Shown piece after piece: positions 1 to 8,824 of a stretch of DNA of 64,000 bases (position 1 is its first letter; each line of letters starts with the position of its first letter). The DNA comes from Flavobacterium azizsancarii. Its GTDB lineage: Bacteria; Bacteroidota; Bacteroidia; Flavobacteriales; Flavobacteriaceae. The DNA lies in NCBI RefSeq assembly GCF_027980145.1, contig NZ_JAMZNK010000005.1, positions 62,001 to 126,000 of the forward strand. Reading direction: 5' to 3'. A program made the position numbers and the translations under genes. The notes under the pieces were generated by a model. The model was not told the origin of the DNA, ran no database searches, and worked only from the letters and a program-made list of their open reading frames with translations.

Positions 1-197
1 TCGTAATCGTTTGCATCCCAAAGCTGAAAGTTCACTACAGTTTCTTTACGTACAACTCCGCCACAATCGATAAAGTTTTTGGTCACCAAACCTACTTCGG
101 TTACATGAAAATATTCCGGAACAAAGTTTCCATCCGGTAATTGAAAATTTACTGCTTCAACAGTAGTAAGTATGTTTTTAATTTCTGAAAGTTTCAT
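1..197 (-). CDS. DUF6428-like protein, 3' end cut off by the window
   Basis: Partial minus-strand gene. The ATG is at 195-197 and the frame stays open to base 1, giving about 65 residues that begin MKLSEIKNILTTVEAVNFQL and continue with a F-VTEVG-VTKNFIDCGG segment. The pattern resembles the small DUF6428 family, which in Flavobacteria usually sits directly downstream of an arsR gene, as here (19 bp away). The function of the family is unknown to me; the neighbourhood suggests a role in metal or arsenical response. The family call is from memory of its pattern, and the truncation is only the window edge. Confidence 0.6.
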   Translation of the reverse strand, partial: MKLSEIKNILTTVEAVNFQLPDGNFVPEYFHVTEVGLVTKNFIDCGGVVRKETVVNFQLWDANDY

Positions 198-215
198 AAT
201 AATTTATTTTAATGG

Positions 216-548
216 TTAACAACATTCGTTTTTTCTTTTTTCTAAATGAAGGTCTATTTGCGTAAAGAAAACTTTGATTTTTTCAAAGCCAACTTCGTTA
301 ATGCAGTAACATATCGCATTTCCTTCAATATTTCCTTTTATGAGTCCTGCATTCTTTAATTCTTTTAAATGCTGAGAAACTGTTGGCTGCGAAAGCGGTA
401 ATTCGTTTACGATATCGCCGCAAATACAGGTATTTACCTTAAGCAAATATTCTATAATGGCAATTCTTGCCGGATGCCCCAATGCTTTCGTCAAAATAGC
501 CAACTCGTTTTGTTTCTCTGTAAAGTGATCTGATTTTGTAGCCCCCAT
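216..548 (-). CDS. ArsR/SmtB-family transcriptional regulator
   Basis: A 110-residue winged-helix repressor. The recognition-helix segment [19 protein letters not shown] is typical of ArsR, preceded by [14 protein letters not shown]. The CICGD motif in the preceding helix matches the metal- or arsenite-binding ELCVCDL position, and the protein ends in Cys-Cys, so thiol-based metalloid sensing is plausible. I chose the ATG at 548; the frame continues to a TTG at 569, but that adds seven residues that do not look conserved. The DUF6428-like gene follows 19 bp downstream and is probably co-transcribed. Its ligand cannot be told from the sequence. Confidence 0.9.
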   Translation of the reverse strand: MGATKSDHFTEKQNELAILTKALGHPARIAIIEYLLKVNTCICGDIVNELPLSQPTVSQHLKELKNAGLIKGNIEGNAICYCINEVGFEKIKVFFTQIDLHLEKRKNECC

Positions 549-634
549 CGTTTTATTTTTATATTGCAATATTACGATATAGATTGAAGTAAAAAAAGAA
601 AAAAAATGTTATAATTTTGTTATTTAAGAATATT

Positions 635-1366
635 TTAAAAAAGTCTACCGGTCACTATCAGTATAATAGCCATGATTATTAAAAAACAAATTAAAAAAAT
701 GATGTGACTTAATACCGATAAAAAGAATGCTTTGATTTTTGATATTTTATTAAAAAATTGAATATTAGTCCACATTGTCAGGACAATATCAATTGCATAA
801 ATAAAACTTGTAGCCTTTTGAATTTCAGGTGTTCCATTATAATAGATCAGCAACGGAAATAATAAGAGATGTGAAAAAAGCTTTTGAGAAGCCTTAAAAG
901 TATTCAGAACAAAAAGTTCGACAAAATTATAGCCTTGCTTTCTAAAACAAATATAAGTTCCTATGGTAAACAAAGGAATTATAGCAATTGTTATCCATGA
1001 AAAATGCGTAGACATCCATTCGTTGAATTTATTATAATTAAAATCATTATTTGCTGTATTTGATAATGAATTAATATTAAAGTAGTGATACAGAACACCG
1101 TAAAGTGTAGCTAAAATCACTACCAGAGACAAAGGTTTAAAGTGATTCACTCTCTTTCCTTCGATAAATTCCCTGACAGAATCTCCGGGCCTTGTAAATA
1201 ATTGCTTTAAAGAATAAAGAATCCCTTTGTCAAAATACAATAAGCCATGCTGTATATCATGCCATAAAAAATGCCCATTTATTTTATGCGTTTCTGCAGG
1301 CTGGCCACAATTATTACAATAATGCCCTTTGTAAGTTTGATGGCAATTTTTACAGATGATCTCCAT
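635..1366 (-). CDS. DUF3667 zinc-ribbon membrane protein
   Basis: A 243-residue protein. The N-terminus has a zinc ribbon (CKNCHQTYKGHYCNNCGQ, residues 5-22), then the DUF3667-like stretch LWHDIQHGLLYFDKGILYS and a TRPG-DSVREFIEGKRVNHFKP motif. About four hydrophobic segments follow (near residues 80-95, 120-140, 165-180 and 205-240). The domain is common in Bacteroidota and its function is unknown. The next gene (DoxX) begins 13 bp before base 1380 on the same strand, so the two could form an operon, with DoxX first. Confidence 0.8.
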   Translation of the reverse strand: MEIICKNCHQTYKGHYCNNCGQPAETHKINGHFLWHDIQHGLLYFDKGILYSLKQLFTRPGDSVREFIEGKRVNHFKPLSLVVILATLYGVLYHYFNINSLSNTANNDFNYNKFNEWMSTHFSWITIAIIPLFTIGTYICFRKQGYNFVELFVLNTFKASQKLFSHLLLFPLLIYYNGTPEIQKATSFIYAIDIVLTMWTNIQFFNKISKIKAFFLSVLSHIIFLICFLIIMAIILIVTGRLF

Positions 1367-1379
1367 TCTCAGTTATATT

Positions 1380-1766
1380 TTATTTGATTGTGCTTTTTGC
1401 AAATCCTTGAGGATACATAATCGCAAGTAAAACAATAATGAGTAAAAAATTATATTCCATACCGTTTCTTCCGCCGCCAACAACAAACCAGCCTTCTTGA
1501 AAATGAACGAGTATAATTCCCATTATCAGTACAAAAATAGTTACAAATCCGGCAAGCTTAATATATTTATTCAAAACTAAAAGTATTGCAGCTATAATAT
1601 GCGACAATTTAATTAGCCAGGCGATAACAACACCAAAAGGAGCAAAACCAATCTGGTTGAGATATAAATTCCCAAAATCATTAATTCCGTTATTAAATAT
1701 CCCCAAAACAGAGTGGGAGAGAAGAATAATAGCAACTGCAAGTCGTAAAATCAAAGTTCCGTTCAT
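1380..1766 (-). CDS. DoxX-family membrane protein
   Basis: A 128-residue protein with four predicted membrane helices: residues 5-23, 43-66, 70-90 and 102-120. The N-terminal RLAVAIILLSHS and the central GGGRNGMEYNFLLI segment are typical of small DoxX/DoxD-like proteins, some of which act in quinone-linked redox chemistry. It lies directly upstream of the DUF3667 gene on the same strand (13-bp gap). The family call is fairly secure; a specific substrate is not supported. Confidence 0.75.
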   Translation of the reverse strand: MNGTLILRLAVAIILLSHSVLGIFNNGINDFGNLYLNQIGFAPFGVVIAWLIKLSHIIAAILLVLNKYIKLAGFVTIFVLIMGIILVHFQEGWFVVGGGRNGMEYNFLLIIVLLAIMYPQGFAKSTIK

Positions 1767-1873
1767 GATTTAACTGGTTTTGGTTTAGTGGTAGTTATCT
1801 GTATTAAAAATAATAAAAAAGCGCATATTAAAATAAATTAATATGCGCTCAGATATTTATGCTAAATTTAGTT

Positions 1874-2662
1874 TTAAACTTTTCCTAATGTATACAATTG
1901 CGTCATTGTAGGAGTTAAACTTCCTCCTGCAGGTTCAAGAGTAATACCAAAAGCTTCTGCTGAATCTGTTTGGCTTACTGCAAATATTTTTTGATTATTT
2001 CCTTCAAAATTATCCAGTAAACCAATACTTGTTGGCGTAAGAACAGGACTTAATTTTAAAGACCAAACCTGATATACCATTCCTTTTGGAGGTGTTGGTA
2101 AACCCGCCGCATCAATATAAGTGGTTTTCGTCTCCTTGTTCCAATATACTTTTGCAAATGAATTAGGAGAAACTGCCTGACCACCAAGTGTTACGCCAGT
2201 ATTTTTAATGTCTCTAACAATTGTTAAGTTTTTTTCCGTTTCCTTATTTTGCTGGTCTAAGAAAGCATATTCTCTCTCGATTTTATTTTTCTCCGTACCA
2301 ACAGCACTGATCACTTCTTTTGTTTTTGTAAGCTCTAATGTCTGATATCCAAGGCCTAAAAGCAACAATACAGCCGCAGCCCAACCCACATATTGAGACC
2401 AGTTTGATGCTGGTTTCATATCGACAACCTTGCCATGTTTGAGTTCTAAACGAGCTTTTATCTTTTCGAAATTAGCTACCGAATGAAAAGGCGAAAAACT
2501 TGACGATAAAGCGACAATCGCTTTTTCTATCGAAATAATTTCCTGATCAACTTCAACATTCTTTTTAGCTACTTCGGCTATTTCCAGATTTTCAGTTTCG
2601 GTCAATAAACCGTAAACATATAATTCCAGAATTCCTGATTCTATATATTCTTGTGCTTCCAT
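1874..2662 (-). CDS. Anti-sigma factor, RskA-type
   Basis: A 262-residue single-pass membrane protein. The N-terminal part (ESGILELYVYGLLTETE) matches the zinc-less anti-sigma start seen in RskA-like proteins. A membrane segment lies near residues 90-107 (WAAAVLLLLGLGYQTLEL), followed by a short coiled coil. The C-terminal extracytoplasmic RskA domain has PKGMVYQVWSLKLSP and a terminal SLTPTMTQLYTLGKV. It begins at the last base of the sigma gene (TAATG overlap), so the two are translationally coupled. Inferred role: sequestering the adjacent ECF sigma factor at the membrane. Confidence 0.88.
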   Translation of the reverse strand: MEAQEYIESGILELYVYGLLTETENLEIAEVAKKNVEVDQEIISIEKAIVALSSSFSPFHSVANFEKIKARLELKHGKVVDMKPASNWSQYVGWAAAVLLLLGLGYQTLELTKTKEVISAVGTEKNKIEREYAFLDQQNKETEKNLTIVRDIKNTGVTLGGQAVSPNSFAKVYWNKETKTTYIDAAGLPTPPKGMVYQVWSLKLSPVLTPTSIGLLDNFEGNNQKIFAVSQTDSAEAFGITLEPAGGSLTPTMTQLYTLGKV

Positions 2663-3192
2663 TATATTTTTAAATAATTACGTAAATCGTTAATACAGTT
2701 TCTGTTTTGCGTTTTGATAGTTCCCAATGGCATTGCCAATTCTTCTGAAGCTTCTTGTTGGGTATATCCTTTAAAAAATAATAAATCAATAATCTCAATA
2801 CATTTTGGTTTCAATTTTTTTACAAATTCCTGAATTCCAATTGTATCAATTCTATTAGTAAGTTTATTACTGTCGTCTAACAGATTTACGAAATTATCTG
2901 AAGAAAGGTTTTTTTGACTGTTATTAAAATTTTTAGATCTTAATTTATCGATAGACGTATTTCGGGCAATATTAAGGATCCAGGTATAAAATCGACCTTT
3001 ACTCTCGTTATAAGAATCAATGTTTTTCCAGATTTTGACAAAAACTTCCTGCAAAACATCTTCTGCCTCTTCACGGTTTTTTATAAGAACATTGATGACC
3101 GAAAACAAACTTTTTGAGTACATATCGTACAAATGGGTAAAAGCTCTTTCGTCTTTCTTGTAAATTAAAACTAATAATTCTTCCTGACTCAT
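2662..3192 (-). CDS. ECF-type RNA polymerase sigma factor
   Basis: A 176-residue sigma-70 family protein. Region 2 has KNREEAEDVLQEVFVKIWKN and the -10-reading helix RFYTWILNIARNTSIDKLRS; region 4 has a C-terminal HTH (FFKGYTQQEASEELAMPLGT). The pairing with an RskA-type anti-sigma supports the SigK-like ECF class. The stop codon overlaps the anti-sigma start (TAATG). An 18-bp tandem repeat lies 33 bp upstream of the start and may be part of an autoregulated promoter. Confidence 0.92.
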   Translation of the reverse strand: MSQEELLVLIYKKDERAFTHLYDMYSKSLFSVINVLIKNREEAEDVLQEVFVKIWKNIDSYNESKGRFYTWILNIARNTSIDKLRSKNFNNSQKNLSSDNFVNLLDDSNKLTNRIDTIGIQEFVKKLKPKCIEIIDLLFFKGYTQQEASEELAMPLGTIKTQNRNCINDLRNYLKI

Positions 3193-3224
3193 AGATGTGG
3201 ATTTTTAAGCTTAAACAAAATTTT

Positions 3225-3260
3225 CAAGTATATAATGTGTAACAAGTATATAATGTGTAA
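3225..3260. repeat. 18-bp perfect tandem duplication upstream of the sigma gene
   Basis: The unit caagtatataatgtgtaa occurs twice head to tail (3225-3242 and 3243-3260). Read on the minus strand, each copy contains TATACTTG, one base off the TAnnTTTG -7 element, so this could be a duplicated promoter or operator for the sigma/anti-sigma pair. Confidence 0.7.
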
Positions 3261-3469
3261 CCTGAGATAAAGATAATTTATTTTTTCTTGAAAAATAGAA
3301 TTTTTTTAACAGGCTTAAACCTAGGAAAATAAAGCATTTAAAATAAATATTGCTTTTTTTTCATTTTTTGAAAACCAAAAGTAGTCCAGTTACGTAAATG
3401 CTATTATAACATCACATAATAATTTTGAAAAATAGCAGAAGGAAAGAAAACAACCTCAAATTTTAAAAT

Positions 3470-3568
3470 ATGGAGGTGTTTATCATGATGAGAGAGCATA
3501 AAATTTATTATCAATCAGATAATAAAAAAGTAAAACAAATCTCAATAAATAAAATTTCAGCGTCATGA
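3470..3568 (+). CDS. Very small ORF overlapping the next small ORF (tentative)
   Basis: A 32-codon frame starting at ATG 3470. Alternative in-frame ATGs at 3485 and 3488 follow a GGAGG motif (3472-3476). It encodes a basic, hydrophilic peptide (REHKIYYQSDNKKVKQISI). Its TGA stop overlaps the ATG of the 44-codon ORF as ATGA, an arrangement typical of coupled translation. There is no recognisable family, and chance cannot be excluded at this length. Confidence 0.25.
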   Translation: MEVFIMMREHKIYYQSDNKKVKQISINKISAS

Positions 3569-3699
3569 CTAAGATAAATAATTTAAAAATATTGGTTGTT
3601 GGTTTAACGACCGTTCTTGCATTAACAAGCTTTACTGGTAATGATTTCAAAAATAATATTGTAAAAAATAAATATTCAAATTTTAATCAGGTAGGTTAA
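3565..3699 (+). CDS. Small secreted peptide (tentative)
   Basis: A 44-codon frame beginning MTKINNLKILVVGLTTVLAL and followed by TSFTGNDF and a short basic tail. It looks like a signal peptide plus about 18 mature residues. It overlaps the preceding mini-ORF by ATGA and lies upstream of a perfect terminator hairpin at 3940-3970. Short signal-peptide ORFs of this kind are frequent in Flavobacterium and their roles are unknown. The rest of 3700-4061 holds only this terminator and AT-rich sequence. Confidence 0.45.
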   Translation: MTKINNLKILVVGLTTVLALTSFTGNDFKNNIVKNKYSNFNQVG

Positions 3700-3937
3700 A
3701 ATAAAAAAATAGTTGGTGTCTCCGGACTTCCAAACTGAAAATGAATAGAATATTAAATGCCCAATTTACACTCATAATAATAAACGCCAATAAAAAAGAT
3801 TAGATAAGATATATATTAAGGTTATATGATTCTAAAAATAATTTTCAGTATAAACAGAGAGACATCAACTATAATTTTAACTAACAGAATAAAATAAAAA
3901 ACAACAATTAATTCATGGTTTGATTTGTTTGTATGGG

Positions 3938-3980
3938 GGGAAGCCTAGCGTCTGATTAACGCTAGGCTTCAATTTTTTAT
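3938..3980 (+). terminator. Rho-independent terminator
   Basis: A perfect 11-bp stem, GAAGCCTAGCG / CGCTAGGCTTC (3940-3950 and 3960-3970), with a 9-nt loop, followed by AATTTTTTAT. It probably ends the short transcript carrying the small ORFs at 3470-3699, or a small RNA. Confidence 0.8.
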
Positions 3981-4061
3981 TTAACTTTTGTTTAATAAAA
4001 ATAAAGCAATCAAAGTATTTAAAGAAAACGGATTTTAACTAATTTTATAAAAAATTAAACG

Positions 4062-4649
4062 ATGAAAAAAATAGCATTAATAGCTTTTGGGGCAGTCTTA
4101 TTGTTAAGCTCGCAACTTCAGGCTCAAACGAGTAAAAATAAAGTATCTAAAACAGATAAGGTCATGGCAAAAGAAAACATCTACCAATTTAAGGTTCAGG
4201 ATTTATCAGGAGATACATTCGATTTCGCTTCTTTAAAAGGTAAAAAAGTAATGATTGTAAACACAGCTTCAAAATGCGGTTTAACACCTCAATACAAAGA
4301 TCTTGAAGCAATTTACAAAGAATACAAGGACAAAGGTTTTGTAATTGTAGGTTTTCCTGCTAATAATTTTGCCTCGCAAGAACCGGGAACAAACAAAGAA
4401 ATCGAAACATTCTGCCAGCAAAATTACGGTGTAACATTCCCAATGATGGATAAAGTTTCTGTAAAAGGAGATGATATGTGCGAAGTATATAAATTCCTGA
4501 CGCAAAAATCTAAAAATGGTTTACAGGATTCTGAAGTTGAATGGAACTTTCAGAAATACCTAATCAACGAAAAGGGCGAATTGGTTAAAGTAATTAAACC
4601 AAGAACTTTAGTTACAGAACCTGAAGTAATCAATTGGATAAAAAGTTAA
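4062..4649 (+). CDS. Secreted glutathione-peroxidase-family thiol peroxidase
   Basis: A 195-residue protein with an N-terminal signal peptide (residues 1-21, LLLSSQLQAQ). The GPx fold is evident from NTASKCGLTPQY (peroxidatic Cys72), GFPANNFASQEPG (residues 97-109) and EWNFQKYL (Trp161, Asn162). Cys118 could act as the resolving residue of a thioredoxin-dependent enzyme. The catalytic Gln normally found in FPCNQF appears to be Asn102. It is a Cys rather than a selenocysteine enzyme and probably reduces organic hydroperoxides in the periplasm. It stands alone, followed by a terminator. Confidence 0.9.
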   Translation: MKKIALIAFGAVLLLSSQLQAQTSKNKVSKTDKVMAKENIYQFKVQDLSGDTFDFASLKGKKVMIVNTASKCGLTPQYKDLEAIYKEYKDKGFVIVGFPANNFASQEPGTNKEIETFCQQNYGVTFPMMDKVSVKGDDMCEVYKFLTQKSKNGLQDSEVEWNFQKYLINEKGELVKVIKPRTLVTEPEVINWIKS

Positions 4650-4667
4650 TTAATAACTATCTCAACC

Positions 4668-4712
4668 AAAAAATCCACAAATTTGAATTTTCAAGTTTGT
4701 GGATTTTTTTTA
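4668..4712 (+). terminator. Terminator after the glutathione peroxidase gene
   Basis: AAATCCACAAA pairs with TTTGTGGATTT around a short AT-rich loop, followed by an eight-T run (to about 4711). It sits 20 bp after the stop codon. Confidence 0.85.
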
Positions 4713-4754
4713 GTTATGCTAATTTTTTAGCATATTTAAGATGAATCAATATGA

Positions 4755-5090
4755 AAACCTGTGGAGAGGAAAAAATTTACCGCAAAGAACGCTAAGTTTT
4801 TTTACTCTGGGCTTTTATAAAATTGTAAAGTTCACAAAGCTTTGTATTAACTTAGTTTTGCGAACTCCATTGCGCATTTACAATAATGTATTTATATAGA
4901 TTTTATCATAATCTTGTCATTTCTACGAAGGAGACCTGCGTGATAGCGACAGACGCAGTAAATCATACTAGCTGATCGATAAAGATTAGCGTTTTTGGAG
5001 ATAGAGTTTCTTGTATTAAAAATGAGAATAAAACCCGCGTCCATCAGTATTTTCGTATAAGCGAATCCGTATCATCCGCGTGCCATCCTA
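4755..5090. repeat. Gene-free stretch with degenerate interspersed repeats
   Basis: No credible gene. It contains a segment of the form ACCGCAAAGAACGCTAAG...GTTCACAAAGCTTTG...TTTGCGAAC (4780-4865), related to the one at 26610-26730. Around 5030-5085 there is a segment with two ATCCGCGT/CCCGCGT-type words (ACCCGCGTCCATCAGT, ATCCGCGTGCCAT). These look like short dispersed intergenic repeats, not a gene remnant. Confidence 0.5.
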
Positions 5091-5588
5091 CTATCTCAAT
5101 ATCAATTGCATGAAGACTAAGTCAAGCCAGTGATCAAATTTATAACCAACCTCACGAATAGTTCCTGTTGCAACAAAACCAAATCTTTCGTGAAAAGCGA
5201 TACTGCCTGCATTATCAGCGTCGATAGCGCCAATCATTACGTGATAACCTTGTTCTTTTGCCAGACGAATCAATTCCGTCAATAGTTTCGACCCAATACC
5301 TTTTCCTATGATATTATCAACTACATAAACGGAATGTTCGATTGTGTATTGATAACCAATTTTTTCACGAAATTGACCATAACTCCCAAAACCAACCACT
5401 TCTTTATCTAACTCAGCAACGACAACGGGAAGATTTTTAGCTGTTTTATCTTCAAACCATTTTGTTTGTATATCAAGAGTTTGAATGTCATAATTATAAT
5501 TTGCAGTTGTATGTAAAATTGAATGATTTACAATTTCTAAGATTTTTTCTAAGTCGTTAGTTGTTGCCGGTCTAAGTATTACGTTCAT
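5091..5588 (-). CDS. GNAT N-acetyltransferase, phosphinothricin-acetyltransferase-like
   Basis: A 165-residue acetyl-CoA-dependent acyltransferase. The start MNVILRPATTNDLEKILEIV is classic for the family, and acetyl-CoA binding motif A is VVDNIIGKGIGSKLLTELI. The segment IGAIDADNAGSIAFHERFGF corresponds to motif B, followed by a Pat-like VGYKFDHWLDLVFMQ. I start at the ATG at 5588; an upstream in-frame start at 5621 would add a poorly conserved MYSQQKTIKKT. The likely substrate is an amine or amino-acid analogue, but this is not proven. It is monocistronic. Confidence 0.88.
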   Translation of the reverse strand: MNVILRPATTNDLEKILEIVNHSILHTTANYNYDIQTLDIQTKWFEDKTAKNLPVVVAELDKEVVGFGSYGQFREKIGYQYTIEHSVYVVDNIIGKGIGSKLLTELIRLAKEQGYHVMIGAIDADNAGSIAFHERFGFVATGTIREVGYKFDHWLDLVFMQLILR

Positions 5589-5728
5589 GGTTTTTTTGAT
5601 AGTTTTTTGCTGCGAATACACAAATTAGTTAGCAAAATTAATTCGTGTATTCATGGCTATTTTAATTGTTGTTTTTTTTAAATTTTACTTGGCACAGTAC
5701 GCTTTGGGATAATTATTGAAATTCAATC

Positions 5729-6907
5729 CTATTTCTTATTGAGTTCTGCTAATAAATCATCTGCATCTTTAGTGCCCCAGCCCATTTCGGCACCAATAAC
5801 CTTAGCATCTTTGGCATACTTTAAAGCTGATTTTTTATCTTTTATCTTATTGTAAAGTCTTGCCAAAAGTAAATTCCCATCATAAGAATCGTTTAACTCT
5901 ATAGAGTGTTTTACCCACGAAATTGCCTTTTTCAATGCTTCAGCATCTGAAATATGTTTCAAATACGTTTGTCCGATATCCTTAAGGAAACTGGCATCAT
6001 TCCAAACTAACTTTTCTGTATTTTCCAGCGTCACTTTTTTATAAAAATCCCATTTTTCAGTTCTTTCTGCTAAAGTTAAATCAAACTTAAAAACGAGAGA
6101 ATCTGTTTTTTGCAAGCGAATAGATTTTATTATTTCTCTTTGTTTATAATAGTTTATCGTATCTAAATTATCAACATAAGGACGGAGAGACTCATTAACG
6201 ATACTTTCGATTTTGCGATCAATACGATTTTGAGAAGCTACCGCCGCAAAATCCTTTTGGTGATTCAAAACATATTGAAATTCTCTTGATTTAATATCCG
6301 TGACTCCGTTTGCAATCACGCGCCAGTTCAATTCGCTAACCAACTGAGCATCTGATTGTGTATTTAGGTAAATATGAGTCGGAATAGACAAATCAGTACG
6401 ATCTTTTCCTTTTTTCAATGTATTTAAATAGGCGAAAAATTTGTTTGAATTACCTGGATCTGCAAGAAACTCTTTTTCTAAATAAGGCAATTGCATTCTT
6501 GAATTCAAAGCATAATTAGCTTCGGTCAGAAAATCTGCTTTTTTTGATTCTCCTTTTAAAGCATATAAAAGCGTTTCAGTTTTTGGATCTATAAATAAAA
6601 ATGTAGGCAATGATTTAGTATTGTACTTATCTTTTAGCGCAATTCCTTCTTCTTTTTCTACATTTTTCCAAACGCAAACGTAATTTTTATTTAAAAAATC
6701 CATTACTGAAGGATCACTAAATACTTCTTTTTTCATTTGGTTACAATGTGGGCACCAATCAGCATAAAGCATTACAAAAAGAGGTTTTCCCTGAATTTTT
6801 GCATTTTCTATCGCTGTTTTATACGGTACATCAACTGGAACAAACTGATTTTGAGAGTTTGCGATTTGCAAGGAAAGACAAAGAAAAAATAGGTAGAAGA
6901 AACGCAT
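5729..6907 (-). CDS. Exported thioredoxin-fold protein with WCPHC motif
   Basis: A 392-residue protein with a signal peptide (residues 1-18) and a thioredoxin-7-like domain: LFVMLYADWCPHCNQMKKEV (about 44-63), followed by SLPTFLFIDP with the cis-Pro. The remaining 250 residues are helical and end in a TPR-like segment (SWVKHSIELNDSYDGNLLLARLYNKIKDKKSALKYAKDA in pieces). Likely periplasmic thiol-disulfide exchange or a redox-chaperone role. There is no evident operon; the divergent menD gene starts 173 bp away. Confidence 0.85.
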   Translation of the reverse strand: MRFFYLFFLCLSLQIANSQNQFVPVDVPYKTAIENAKIQGKPLFVMLYADWCPHCNQMKKEVFSDPSVMDFLNKNYVCVWKNVEKEEGIALKDKYNTKSLPTFLFIDPKTETLLYALKGESKKADFLTEANYALNSRMQLPYLEKEFLADPGNSNKFFAYLNTLKKGKDRTDLSIPTHIYLNTQSDAQLVSELNWRVIANGVTDIKSREFQYVLNHQKDFAAVASQNRIDRKIESIVNESLRPYVDNLDTINYYKQREIIKSIRLQKTDSLVFKFDLTLAERTEKWDFYKKVTLENTEKLVWNDASFLKDIGQTYLKHISDAEALKKAISWVKHSIELNDSYDGNLLLARLYNKIKDKKSALKYAKDAKVIGAEMGWGTKDADDLLAELNKK

Positions 6908-7012
6908 ATCGAGTTTATTTTATTAAAAAATCTGTTTTACAAATATATCCCCTTTTTCTAAAAACAGCCTTAATATCTTCCTATTTATAAGTTAAATCCA
7001 CCGCGAAGTTTG

Positions 7013-7020
7013 TAACTTTG
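7013..7020 (+). promoter_or_regulatory. Candidate -7 promoter element for menD
   Basis: TAACTTTG matches the Bacteroidota consensus TAnnTTTG, 61 bp upstream of the menD ATG. I see no clear TTG at the -33 spacing. Confidence 0.4.
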
Positions 7021-7080
7021 TAGTATCAAAAAGAAATCTTTGACTTTTAGATTTCTTTACAATAGTAATACGACATAATA

Positions 7081-8742
7081 ATGATTTACCCCAAAATAGC
7101 GCTTGCTCAAAGCATTATCGAAATTTGTTCAGCAAAAGGAATCACCAATATTATAATTTCTCCGGGATCAAGAAACGCACCTTTAACGATAGGATTTGCT
7201 CAAAATCCTGATTTTAAATGTTACAGCATCGCTGACGAACGCTGTGCAGCTTTTTTTGCACTGGGAATTGCACAACAAACCAAATTGCCAACTGCAATTG
7301 TTTGTACCTCAGGATCTGCATTGTTGAACTATTATCCTGCTGTAGCAGAAGCATTTTACAGCCAGATACCATTAATCGTGATTTCTGCAGATCGTCCTCA
7401 AAGCAAGATTGATATTGGCGACGGGCAAACGATTCGTCAGGAGAATGTTTTTCAGAACCATTCTGTTTTCAATGCTAATTTGACCGAAGATGCTTCTGTT
7501 GAAAATGATTTAAAAATCAATAAAGCAATCGAAACCGCTATTCTTCAAAAAGGTCCGGTTCATATTAATGCTCCATTCGAAGAACCATTATACGAAATGG
7601 TTGATAGACTTTTTGTACAATCAAAAATCACACATTCGGAGGAAATTATAGGTACAAAAATTATCGAAAATTTAGAAGATTTTACTTCACTTTGGAATTC
7701 AGCCAAAAGAAAGCTTGTTCTTGTTGGCGTTGATGAAGCAAATAGTATTGATCAGGAAACAATAGATAACTTAGCCCATGATCCGTCAATTGTTGTATTG
7801 ACAGAAACAACATCAAATTTGCATCATCCAAGTTTTATTAATAGTATAGATACTTTAATTACGCCATTTGATGATGCTGATTTTAAAGCTTTTCAGCCGG
7901 AAATTTTAATTACTTTTGGCGGAATGATCGTTTCTAAACGAATCAAGGCATTTTTACGAAAATACAAACCAAAAGAACATTGGCATATTGATACTTTGCG
8001 CGCATATGACACTTTTAGTGCTTTAACGCAGCATTTTGTGATGCAGCCCAATGATTTTTTCAAAGAATTGCTTGCTAAAACCGCTTTTACAGAAAGTACT
8101 TATTTTGCCGAAACAGATAAAATTTATGAGTTAAGAAAAATTCGAAGAAACGAATATCTTAGTAAAATTCAGTTTTCAGATTTCAAAGTTTTCGAAAAAG
8201 TAATTGAGAGTTTACCTATACAAAGTCAATTGCAAATTAGTAATAGTTCTGCAATTCGTTATGCTCAATTAATAGATATCGATCCGTCTATAGAAGTTTT
8301 TTGCAACAGAGGAACAAGTGGTATTGACGGAAGTACATCAACGGCTATCGGTTCTGCTGTTGGAAGTGGAAAACAAACTGTATTTATTACCGGAGATATT
8401 GGTTTTCTCTACGACAGCAATGCCTTGTGGAATTCTTATATTCCTGAAAATTTCAAAATTATTTTAATTAATAATGGAGGAGGAGGCATTTTTAGAATTC
8501 TTCCGGGACATGAAGAGAAGCCCGTTTTTAATACTTTTTTCGAAACTTCTCATAACTTAACAGCTGAACATTTGGCTAAGATGTATCAGATGAATTATTT
8601 TTCGGCAACTAATGAAGATTCTCTAACCAGGAATATCGAAGCGTTATACGAAGCGAATGATAAACCGTGTATCTTAGAAATTTTTACACCAACTTTTGAA
8701 AATGATGTTGTTCTAAAACAATATTTTAAAGAGCTAACGTAA
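7081..8742 (+). CDS. menD: MenD, 2-succinyl-5-enolpyruvyl-6-hydroxy-3-cyclohexene-1-carboxylate synthase
   Basis: A 553-residue thiamine-diphosphate enzyme that joins 2-oxoglutarate to isochorismate in menaquinone synthesis. The N-terminal domain has IIISPGSRNAPLTIGFAQNP and TSGSALLNYYPAVAEA with the conserved Glu; PLIVISADRPQ and DIGDGQTIRQENVF follow. The C-terminal ThDP/Mg site is GDIGFLYDSNALW with NNGGGGIFRILPG. Full length for the family. menB, menA and menC are further along, with unrelated genes between. A bidirectional hairpin terminates it. Confidence 0.97.
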   Translation: MIYPKIALAQSIIEICSAKGITNIIISPGSRNAPLTIGFAQNPDFKCYSIADERCAAFFALGIAQQTKLPTAIVCTSGSALLNYYPAVAEAFYSQIPLIVISADRPQSKIDIGDGQTIRQENVFQNHSVFNANLTEDASVENDLKINKAIETAILQKGPVHINAPFEEPLYEMVDRLFVQSKITHSEEIIGTKIIENLEDFTSLWNSAKRKLVLVGVDEANSIDQETIDNLAHDPSIVVLTETTSNLHHPSFINSIDTLITPFDDADFKAFQPEILITFGGMIVSKRIKAFLRKYKPKEHWHIDTLRAYDTFSALTQHFVMQPNDFFKELLAKTAFTESTYFAETDKIYELRKIRRNEYLSKIQFSDFKVFEKVIESLPIQSQLQISNSSAIRYAQLIDIDPSIEVFCNRGTSGIDGSTSTAIGSAVGSGKQTVFITGDIGFLYDSNALWNSYIPENFKIILINNGGGGIFRILPGHEEKPVFNTFFETSHNLTAEHLAKMYQMNYFSATNEDSLTRNIEALYEANDKPCILEIFTPTFENDVVLKQYFKELT

Positions 8743-8789
8743 GATTTTATATTACAATACAGAAAATATCAGAGTATATTTCTATAATA

Positions 8790-8815
8790 AAAAAAGCGCC
8801 TATTGGCGCTTTTAT
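8790..8815. terminator. Bidirectional terminator between menD and the M28 peptidase gene
   Basis: AAAAGCGCC-TATT-GGCGCTTTT (8792-8813) has an A-tract on one side and a T-tract on the other, between two convergent genes. Confidence 0.9.
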
Positions 8816-8824
8816 ATTTTATAC

